A stretch of DNA of 32,146 bases from Coemansia sp. RSA 922 (Eukaryota > Kickxellomycota > Kickxellomycetes > Kickxellales > Kickxellaceae). The position numbers were made by a program, and so were the translations under genes. The stretch is taken from NCBI GenBank assembly GCA_027577415.1, contig JANBQS010000128.1, positions 1 through 32,146 of the forward strand. The letters are read 5' to 3'. Positions 20,678 to 28,900 of the stretch are shown piece after piece (the first letter of the stretch is position 1; every line of letters starts with the position of its first letter). A model generated the notes under the pieces. The model was given only the letters and a program-made list of their open reading frames with translations. It was not told where the DNA came from and searched no databases.

Positions 20678-21167
20678 GTCCCTCAATGGGTTTTAGCAGA
20701 AGCTTTCTCACCTCTTATGCAAAGTAAAAGAGCCAGTGTCTCTATCTAGAGGTGGTAAAAAAATGATACTTAATTTTCTTGGCTTGTGAGAATTACGACC
20801 AAGTCGACTACAAATAAGCAAAGCTGAACAGCATCGAGCTTGGCTAATGTGCTCATTCGGAAGATGCACCCAAACAACACATTGACATTCCGGAAATAAA
20901 ACATTCCGATTTACGTCATGACTTTCTTTTCCTTCTTTGAGACAAAAAAAGCCCATGCTGGTATGACGTATGTTTTCCTCCCTACTCATTGGTTTCTTTC
21001 CAGTAAAAAAGCAGCAAAAGAGCACTTGGCATGCTGCATACTCGGATATATCCAACTCGGATAGTGACATATCCAATTCAATATCTTAGTCCTTTATTTC
21101 AAAGCAATAGGAAAGACAAAAATATGACGTATACTTCACTCCCTGCTCAAAATACATTGCTCTGCCC
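20678..21167 (+). repeat. Upstream module R2, inverted copy of R1 (8791-9222)
   Basis: This 490-bp segment runs from GTCCCTCAATGGGTT to CTCAAAATACATTGCTCTGC. It is homologous over its whole length to R1 on the opposite strand, except for an insertion of about 58 bp near 21031-21090. It carries three TGACGTA/TACGTCA sites (20912-20918, 20964-20970, 21125-21131), where R1 has two intact and one mutated. It sits directly upstream of gene E's core promoter. Confidence 0.85.
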
Positions 21168-21204
21168 ATCCTCGCTGCAAAAGGGGAAACCGCTCTTTTT
21201 ATGC

Positions 21205-21212
21205 TATATAAA
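21205..21212 (+). promoter_or_regulatory. Class-2 core promoter (TATA) of gene E
   Basis: TATATAAA lies inside a GCTATATAAACCAAGCTGCT block, 118 bp above the ATG. An almost identical block, with TATAAA and the same CCAAGCTGC continuation, lies 115 bp above gene D. It differs from the class-1 type, which has the GTGGTTGGGG box. Confidence 0.7.
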
Positions 21213-21322
21213 CCAAGCTGCTGCTGGCACGCTATTCTCAGTTTTAAAACATCAACTACTCTTTTTTCTCTATCAGTTATATTTATCAATCAACCGCATC
21301 TGCTAATTATAGTGCCTACAAG

Positions 21323-21673
21323 ATGGTTAATGTATTTTGTATTAACATCGTAGACAACAAGGTCAAAATTGATCTTGGTAAATACATACGGAGTGAAAAT
21401 ATTCGAGCAAGATTTTGTGCTTCATTGAGACATGGCGATGAACCTTATGGCAAGAACATTTTAGCAATTGAGAAGGCAGGTTTTAAACCCCTTGAAACGG
21501 TATTAGATACACTTAATTTGACAACTGATAACATTAATATGTACTTAATATGTGACCGCGATGGTGCTCATGAAGCCACCAAAGCTTATGCTGATAGTAA
21601 AGGGTATGATAACTTTTTCAAGGAAGTTGAGAATGTGGCAAATGATTATAGGGAAAGTGATATCTTTATATAA
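21323..21673 (+). CDS. Small island protein E (unrecognised)
   Basis: A 116-residue protein of unknown function. The N-terminus is a beta-like VFCINIVDNKVKI hairpin. The C-terminal part has a strand (NINMYLICD) followed by a helix with FFKEVENVAND, in the same relative place as the strand-helix of A-D. Sequence identity to the others is low, so kinship rests on pattern, size, promoter and location. There is no signal peptide or transmembrane segment. The ATG at 21323 lies 118 bp below the TATA box, with no earlier in-frame ATG. AT-rich codons differ from the ABC gene upstream. Confidence 0.65.
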   Translation: MVNVFCINIVDNKVKIDLGKYIRSENIRARFCASLRHGDEPYGKNILAIEKAGFKPLETVLDTLNLTTDNINMYLICDRDGAHEATKAYADSKGYDNFFKEVENVANDYRESDIFI

Positions 21674-22590
21674 TACTCTTTTATCAAGGAATTGCATCTG
21701 GAGCTTGGGGTAACTGAGCGATAATTTGTTAGTAGTAGCTGACTAGCCCTTTTACCATAGAAGGTTTTTGGACGTAGTTTTCCTTTTTCACATTAATAAA
21801 TTCATCAAAGTATTTTTTTGCATTTTACCAATCCATCGTTTATGTACGTACTTAAATAGTAAGCTCCACATCTACTAAGCACATATAAGAGGGAATCTAT
21901 GTGAATGATAATTCAAAACGTAGAGAAGTGTAGTTGAGTATCTCATAGATTATTTTACAAGGGAGTATTAAAGGTATCGCAGCATCCAAGTACGCTGCTG
22001 GAAATTCCCCCTAATGAGAATTATATTGTCCAACCTTGACTTGCTCTTGACAAACGCACCCAGCTTGCAAACTGACCAGTGAGCCTTTGGATAAATGGTT
22101 GGCTAAACAGCAAAGGAAGGTATATCGACATTAGCTAAATCTCAAGCAATTGGCAGTGAAGGGCATGACGTTAAAATGTCTTCCTACGCCAGCTAGAAAA
22201 TTATTAATAAGTATATTAAAAGTACTAATGCATCCATAGTAGATGTGAGAGTGCAGCCTTAGACTTGAAATAGTAAATTATATTTTTTTTACTTAAAATC
22301 AACAACGGAGAAGAGAAAGGTGTTTCTAATGGTGCCAGAAAGGTGCTCTTTGTACGTTGTACTTGGATAAACAGGCTGTATGGCCTGGATTGGCTCACGG
22401 CTCAGCTATGCTTGTCATTAGTAGAGAATCTGCTAACACTATTAATGCCGATTTATGTTGGGTGCGCTTTGAGGACTTGAGAAAAGTGGAAACAAGAAAT
22501 TTGGATATAATGCGACAATGAAGAATTTCTTTGCTCAAAGCGTGGAAATAATCCTTGTCTGAATCTGACATTTTTCCATTTCTTTCAAGT
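21674..22590. other. AT-rich intergenic stretch without a gene
   Basis: About 900 bp with frequent stops in all frames. I see no RNA gene, protein relic or clear repeat. The right end runs into the class-1 promoter of gene B. The stretch after gene E (about 21775-21830) loosely resembles the sequence after gene D. Confidence 0.45.
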
Positions 22591-22677
22591 GTGGAAAGCA
22601 CTGTAGAGTGGTTGGGGGATAAAAGCTCAGGCAAGCGATTTTTCTTCTCTGGTCACAGTCCTAGCTGGGGTATAAAA
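22591..22677 (+). promoter_or_regulatory. Class-1 core promoter of gene B
   Basis: The 27-bp box (22591-22617) is identical to that of gene A. TATAAAA (22671-22677) begins 54 bp after its last base, and the AAGCGATTTTTCT stretch lies between. The TATA to ATG distance is 123 bp, against 129 in A. Confidence 0.8.
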
Positions 22678-22793
22678 GAGACAGACATTGGCCACAAATT
22701 GTTCCTCTCCTCCCTTCTCCCTCTCTTCACCACATTTATACATTACTATTTTTACATTTGTTGACAGTTTTAAACGCATCTTTTGAATTTATC

Positions 22794-23213
22794 ATGTCTA
22801 GTGACATTAGATGTTTGGCTATGTGGATCAAAGAAAATGTAGTCGAGGCCCATTTGGAGACAGCAATAGTCGTTACTGGCCTCAACTATGTAGATTCTTA
22901 CGCGAAAACTATTAAACAACATCCGACATATGACAAAGGCAGCTCTGCTTACATTGTTACAGAGACCGCATACTCTTCCTATGAAACAGGTGAGTCTATA
23001 AACGTATATGACACGGTAGACAAACATGTTCTAATTGTGTTTTGTAATGCAAATAGATTTGCAGCCATAGAAAAAAGATTAGGAAAGGAGGCAGAGAATA
23101 TATATTTCTACTATCTTTCATTGGCGCAAATGTGCTCAAAGACAGAAGGAAGGATTCAATACGCAAAAGCGATAGAGGCCCTGGCTGATGCTACATCCAA
23201 CAAAATCAAGTAA
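22794..23213 (+). CDS. Small island protein B (paralogue of A)
   Basis: A 139-residue protein of unknown function, the best-preserved relative of A. Predicted order by eye: strand (TAIVVTG), helix (YVDSYAKTIKQ), strand (SAYIVTE), strand (SINVYDT), strand (HVLIVFCN), long helix (RFAAIEKRLGKEAENIYFYYLSL), Cys, then a short helical tail. This resembles the topology of small profilin-like folds, but I cannot assign a family. The ATG at 22794 (MSSDIR) matches the start of A (MSDTFK). The frame is open 12 codons further upstream, but that lies in the leader shared with the other class-1 genes. No targeting signal is visible. Confidence 0.75.
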   Translation: MSSDIRCLAMWIKENVVEAHLETAIVVTGLNYVDSYAKTIKQHPTYDKGSSAYIVTETAYSSYETGESINVYDTVDKHVLIVFCNANRFAAIEKRLGKEAENIYFYYLSLAQMCSKTEGRIQYAKAIEALADATSNKIK

Positions 23214-23600
23214 CCTTTGCAATTATGCCAGACAATATGATACGTATATTTGTGAGCAACTTTCATTATTTGTACCTGACATGTAGCTGCCTTTCTTTAG
23301 TTAGTCAAACTTCAGTTTTAACCAATCACATTAAATTAAGTTTATATGAGACATCCATCACCACTTTACCAACGTTTCAGCAGAATGGCCATAATGCCCA
23401 GTAGTAATAAAAAATCTTTAAGGCATTTACTGTCTATGTTTAATGTTAATTGCACTAATTAGAAAAGAAAAGAGTTGATTAATCAAAGGCCTGCCAAATC
23501 TCACTTTGTCCATAGAATGCATTCTTGTGGTGAGGTGCATAGCTTCGTGCTTGGCCAACCAATTGGTGAAACTTGGCCCCTTTGTCCTTGGCTTTGAAGA
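23214..23600. other. Intergenic stretch without a gene
   Basis: AT-rich sequence between gene B and the promoter of the pseudogene. It has no frame of interest and no repeat I can support. Confidence 0.45.
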
Positions 23601-23687
23601 ATGGCGAGCACTATAGAGTGGTTGGGGAAGAAAGGCTTATTCAAGCAAGTGTTGTCCTTCTACCACAATTTCAGTTGCAGTATAAAA
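23601..23687 (+). promoter_or_regulatory. Class-1 core promoter of the C-type pseudogene
   Basis: A copy of the 27-bp box (23601-23627) has 23 of 27 bases as in A and B, including GTGGTTGGGG. TATAAAA (23681-23687) starts 54 bp after the box, exactly as in A and B. The promoter appears intact although the gene behind it is broken. Confidence 0.75.
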
Positions 23688-23788
23688 GCGACAGCTATGT
23701 TATCCTCTTTTCTTCTACCTCTCTACACCACATTTTTATACATTATTTACACACTAGCCAATAGCTTTATATACACCCACGGATTGCA

Positions 23789-24196
23789 ATGGCTGATAAC
23801 AAATATTATGATGTTATACATATAGAGGGAAACCATGCAACTTTGCATTAATTTCCAATTAGCAAGGTTGCTGGTCCATCCAGTGACAAAGCTCATTACG
23901 TGCAGAGCCTATTTGGCCAACTTAGTGATGTTTATACAGTTCACGTCATAAATAGGGACACCACCAACATAACTGTTAACAATGATACCTGCTTTGTATT
24001 TTGCTATTAAGCGTATTTTGATAGGCTTCAATGTCAAGTTCGTGAATGCGATATAACATGCTTCGATCTTATTAAAATGCTAGTAAAGTCATGCTTATTA
24101 ACAAATAATAAACGCATTATGTTATACGATAATGAGAAGGTTAACTCAACAACCTATTCACACATTCAGCTCGCCAACATTGCTAAATTGTCGTGA
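23789..24196 (+). pseudogene. Broken paralogue of island protein C, with two in-frame TAA codons
   Basis: From ATG 23789 to TGA 24194-24196 the frame is 135 codons long and matches protein C closely (MADNK start, DVIHIE, FGQLSD, VINRDTTN, CFVFCY, QCQVRE, CFDLIK). It is interrupted by TAA at 23849-23851 and 24008-24010. Both stops stand where gene C has CAA (Gln). No frameshift occurs between the ATG and the conserved Cys region, and the last 25 or so codons differ from C. The leader and promoter are intact. Strong similarity with only two nonsense changes suggests recent inactivation, or a segregating null allele. Confidence 0.85.
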
Positions 24197-24701
24197 CATA
24201 TGGATGCTGTTGAATGGATTAACACTTACATATGTGATACCATACATGATAGTTATAGCTGAGGGTTACGGTTGATAATCGTAATGTGTTCAAAACCAGT
24301 CTTCTAACAGTTGGCATAGTCGTACGTTGTTAACAGCCTCTAGTGCTCTTTTGGAAACTGCGCCTTAAACAACATGGAAACACTTCAGTTAGAAGAAGTG
24401 CCGATGTTGTTGATTCAATATCCTTTGAAAAAAGGAGGCACATTAATTGGATAAGTTTCCTCTTTTGCACTGTTTTCTGGTGTAAAAAGTTGGCATTGGA
24501 GTGCACAATTTGCTACTTTTTCACTGGCGAACAGGTGTTCTTAAAAGTCTCATCTGCTTTGAAGCAGGACTTGGACACCCATTGAAGGTAAGAGCAGCAA
24601 CCATTGCCGCTGATTGCCAGAGGAGAAAGTGGGGAAGGAGGTGCAGCTTCACCTTGTTTGGCTATCCCTACAGCAAGTGGAGAATTCACATTTTTTTCTG
24701 C
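24197..24701. other. Intergenic stretch upstream of gene D
   Basis: There is no supportable gene. Short frames occur but have no family likeness. The last part (about 24560-24700) is GC-richer and leads into the class-2 promoter. I saw no convincing copy of the R module here. Confidence 0.45.
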
Positions 24702-24707
24702 TATAAA
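24702..24707 (+). promoter_or_regulatory. Class-2 core promoter (TATA) of gene D
   Basis: TATAAA lies within CTATAAACCAAGCTGCCGCT, preceded by a T-run, and matches the block above gene E. The distance to the ATG is 115 bp. Confidence 0.7.
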
Positions 24708-24816
24708 CCAAGCTGCCGCTGCCTTTCTTCCATTTTCTAGACAACATTTACTCATTCTCTTCACTGAATACTTGCCTGTTTCAATCGAACTACTATAAAT
24801 CTATATTGTTTCAACC

Positions 24817-25200
24817 ATGGGTTTCTTTTTTGCTTTTACTATTGATCATAAAAAAATTGAATCAAATTGTCTCATATTAAGAGTCGCCGTTAATATGAAT
24901 AAGGGCAGATCTATTGAGGAGGTTCTAAAAATAATGGAGGAGAAAATGGAGTGCAAACTTCAGCTTGACGCCTCAGTCTTAGGAAGCGATGATTCGTGGC
25001 ATAAAATTACTTACGATGGTAACGCAGAAGTTAAAGATAAAAATGGAAACGTATTTATTTTCTTTGGTAGCAATACAGATCTTTCTTATGCCAAGCGTCA
25101 ACTTCGCATGGTCGCTAAGGATAAGATATTTCCAATACTTGAGAGGACGGCAAGGTTCTGTAGTTGGGAAAAAGAGGATGTCATCGTTTACAGTGTTTAG
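24817..25200 (+). CDS. Small island protein D (unrecognised)
   Basis: A 127-residue protein of unknown function. The N-terminus is hydrophobic (GFFFAFTI) but reads as a beta strand, because charged residues follow at once. The C-terminal half has a hairpin (WHKITYDG...AEVKDKNG), a strand VFIFFGS and a helix ending ILERTARFCS, aligning in pattern with A, B and C including the terminal Cys. A helix rich in Lys/Glu (SIEEVLKIMEEKME) lies in the middle. The ATG at 24817 is preceded by the class-2 promoter. Stop is TAG. Confidence 0.68.
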   Translation: MGFFFAFTIDHKKIESNCLILRVAVNMNKGRSIEEVLKIMEEKMECKLQLDASVLGSDDSWHKITYDGNAEVKDKNGNVFIFFGSNTDLSYAKRQLRMVAKDKIFPILERTARFCSWEKEDVIVYSV

Positions 25201-25972
25201 TAGCTAGTTTACACACTTTTTTGTGATGCATTTGACTGTTTGACCAGCAAGAATTGGTCCAAGATCTGATCCTGGCCATCATATTATTGAAGGGCTTTAG
25301 CATGCAGTTTCCCTTTACACATTTTACCAACTAAATAATCTTGAAATTACTTGATCAACTAGCTAAAGGTGAGTGGCTTGACTCAATTTGGTTCACACGA
25401 TTCGGCTCACATTATACTGGTTTGATGTTTTTTTTTTTTTGGTTTCCACTCTCAAGATATTGAGCGTAGGCTTTTTTCACTTCAAATGTTGAACGTAATA
25501 AACCTTTCAAAAATATTTATTGTTTGCTTAGATTGTTGACAAGTGTTTCAAGAAATATCATCTCTCCTCATAGTTATAATTTCTCTATTCCTTTTTTTCA
25601 TTAAGAGTTGACCACCTCTTCCAAATCTTCTAGAGAAAATTGTGTTTACTCTTCTCTCTCTTAGCTTGCGAGTACTATTATCTGTGTCTACCAACGTAAC
25701 ATTGGATACTTTTAGCATACAGGTCAAGTACTACTTTACATGATTCTTGTTTAGGAACAATTATATCTCTACGGTTTCAATTTTGTGGTATCATGCGCAT
25801 TAGCAAAGGGAGGCATAGGCTAAAGTTCAATCCCAAGTTAGCCAAAAAGAGCTCACATTCTTTATTGAGTTGGCTCAGGCTACTTTTAGACGATTAACAA
25901 GACAATAAAAGAGAAGGAAGAAAAAAAATAGTTATTCAAAGGTACCAAAAAAAAGGAAAACTCAATCCACTA
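25201..25972. other. AT-rich intergenic stretch between gene D and POM152
   Basis: No gene is visible. T-runs and AT-rich DNA predominate. The first part, after gene D, contains a TTTCCCTTTACACATTTTACCAA stretch loosely like the DNA after gene E. The right end holds the 3' end of POM152, which is transcribed leftward. Confidence 0.45.
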
Positions 25973-28900
25973 TTATGCCTTTGGATACTGACAGTAGTGG
26001 TCCTGGACAAAAGTGACTTCAAAAGTTCCTTCCGACGACGTTGTAATAGTATACTCATAAGCATCCAGATCCTTAACAGTATGCGACTCCAGAACCTTAC
26101 TCTTTGCATTCGACTCTGACGCAAGAGCACGACGCTGCCAAGTAAAAGTGAAAGGCGGGCGACCAGTCAGATACAACGGAATATGGACAAGATCACCCTC
26201 CAAAATATCCTGATGAACGTCAACACCTCTACCGACTCGTATTCTCGGTATATCATTCACGGCATAGCTCAAGTCGTCAAACTCCGAGCAACAGTCATTA
26301 GCAGCATTACGGTGACACACCCGGGAGAGCGTAAAGTTGCCAGGGACGTCAGCTATACGACGGAACAGACGCTTAGTAGCTGTGGTCGATCGACGAGCAT
26401 TGTTATACAGGTAGTCGATTGACCAAGGGCCGAGTCCACGGAGATCAAATGCCAGGATATCGCCCACGCACACTGACCGGTCAGGACGAGAAGCTGGAGA
26501 CGAAGAGGCTGGGCGCACAGTAGGAGCCTCAATATACTCGATGTCTATGCCGCCGCCCACCAAGTCACCAGCACTCGAGTCATAGCGGTGCTCACAGCCA
26601 AGCGCGTCCCGCGTCCGCAGTAGCCGCAGATGGTAGCGGCCAATACGCGACGCCACATGATCAGGAAGCACCACAGGATGAGAGTGTCCAGGGATAGCAA
26701 GAACCTCGACGACCTCGGTTTTGCCTGACGCCGGGAGCACTTCGACCCAGGCATCAAAGGGCGGATGGCCCGGCGAGAACTCGATCCGGAACTCGGGTAA
26801 ATGGTCGCGAGCCCGCGCCCACGCAGCAGACTCGCCAGACGTGGGAGCCAGCTGTCCCGGCGCCAAACAGTGAGTGACAGACTGCGAGCGAGAACGACGG
26901 TTGAAAAGCCCGCCATTACCAACAAGCGGTTTGCCGTCTTTCGAGTATGCGCGGAGCACAGCTGCGGGGCTGCGAGTAACCGTGTGCTCCACAGCCACCA
27001 CATCCCCAGGCTTGGCAATCGGCTGAGGCCGCGTGTAGCGCTCGTCGCTGACAGTAGACAGCCGATAGCGGTATCTGCCAGGCGCACGGCCCTCAATAGG
27101 CAGCACTGCGGGGTCGAGGACCAAGGCCGAGCGCAATGTCGAGCGGTCAGGCACGCTGTCGCTCTGAGCTGTATCGTCAGCCCAGTAATCGACAAAATAC
27201 TCGACCCGCCATGGTCCCGCACCACTCAACCCAAGCGGCAACAGGCCAGCCACGGTCTCCGCAGAAGCAGCCTCGCAAGTCGAAGGCAAGTACCAGCTAT
27301 CCTCGCTCTTCAGCAAACTATCGGTGGCGAACCATGCGCGGGGACGAGGCTCCACATGCACAGCACACGGCACAGTGTCGACGGATCCAGGACACATGTC
27401 CCTGGCAGACACCAAAACGTACTGGCCAGCGCCATGGGCCGGCACAGACAGAGACGACGCATGGCGGATGGTAGCATGGAACACAGTGTCGTCGTCCAGG
27501 CGGCGGTAGGCCAGCTCGACTGGGAACTCGGCAGCAGCAGATAACGAAATGGGAATACGCGCGTCTCCGCCCTCACGCAAGCGCACGCCATTGGAGTCGC
27601 AGCCAAAGGCAGCGCGTGGTCCAGAGGCACGCACGCAGACAGTAGCAGAATTGCCGGCCAACTCGCGGGCACAGCCTCTGGCGTCAGTGACGCGCACCAG
27701 GTCGACGGTATGCTCGCCAGGATCGTCCAGCGGGCCAACGGCAATAGAGTGGCGCTCGTCTCCAATATCCGTGATATTAAACGTAGCGTGGTGGTCAGCG
27801 TGAGCCACGGCGTAGGTCAGTTGCCACGGCGCCTCGCCACTCAGCTTCACCGGCACCTTCACCGAATCGCCACGGCACACGGCAGGAGGCATACGCGTGG
27901 CGTAAATGGTCGCCGAGGGCTGCGCATGGACCACCTGGCGCACGACCTCAAACATCGGCTGGCCGCTGGGGAAGTTATCGTCCTCAACACGGAAGAATTC
28001 CAGCTCGTATGTGCCGGTCTCTGACGGCGTCAGAGCCAAGACATGTCGGTGCTGATGAGTACGCACCACACGCGTAGCCGCCCGACCCTGAGCATTCCGC
28101 AAGTTGCGCTCGCGGTAGGACACTACGAACGGCGGGCGCCCAGTAAACTCTAGGGTAATGTGCGCGCCGATCTCGCCGCCACACTCGCGCGCCATGATCG
28201 CCGTAGAGCTGACATTGGCCGTTGGCCGCACCGCCCGCTCCACAGTCACTCGCCCCATGTCGGCAGGCGTGCCAGCACAGTAGCTGTCACGAACGCCAAC
28301 GAGCGAGTACACGCCCGCCTGCCGCGCATCCAACGCCGCCGCTGTCGCCGTAGTGAACGTGCGTGATTCGTGCAACACTTGGGCGCCAGTATCAATTGTG
28401 TAGTCGACTGTCCACGGCGCCTGGCCCGTCAGTTGTAGTCCCAGCGCATGGTGCGATGCGCGCTGCCTGTCGTCCGACAGCCAAAGCGACGAAGACGCTG
28501 GCAGGCCCGAGGCCCACGCCACGCGAGGCCGGGCATGCACAACCATCCGTGCCATGATCGCCGACGCCCCAGAAGTCGTGTCAGACAACGCCACCGTGTG
28601 GTTGGCTGCGTCGCGCACGCTCTCCAGCCTATACACATACTCTCCGGCCTGCAGCACTGCGTCGCTCAGCGTATAAGCCGACGTCCGTCTCTGGAACCGC
28701 GCCCACTGATTCTCATCGCCATCGTTTTCAGTTTCCTTTGCGCCAATGCCATCCAGCTCCATCGCCTCGCGGTGCCCATTGACTAGGCGCACAACAGACA
28801 CGTCCATTGGCGCAAACCCCTCCACCACTACGTCAATAAGCCCCAGTGCTCCGTCGCCCGACGAAGAACCCACGCGCTGGCAGATACTCGCGTGTCCGTC

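Noticed and set aside
22395..22634. 79-codon minus-strand frame over the promoter of gene B
   Set aside because: It overlaps the 27-bp box and has no homologue in the equivalent places upstream of A or the pseudogene.
23789..24196. Repeat-induced point mutation as the cause of the two CAA-to-TAA changes
   Set aside because: Comparing gene C with the pseudogene by eye, C-to-T and G-to-A changes only slightly outnumber the reverse, and transversions are common. There is no strong directional bias.
23789..24196. TAA reassigned to Gln, making the pseudogene functional
   Set aside because: TAA is used as the normal stop in several genes of the window (cyclophilin, MAP1, TRS85, B, E), so reassignment is not supported.
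25801..25860. tRNA-like TTCAATCCC segment
   Set aside because: The flanking bases do not form a T stem, and no acceptor or anticodon arm can be built.
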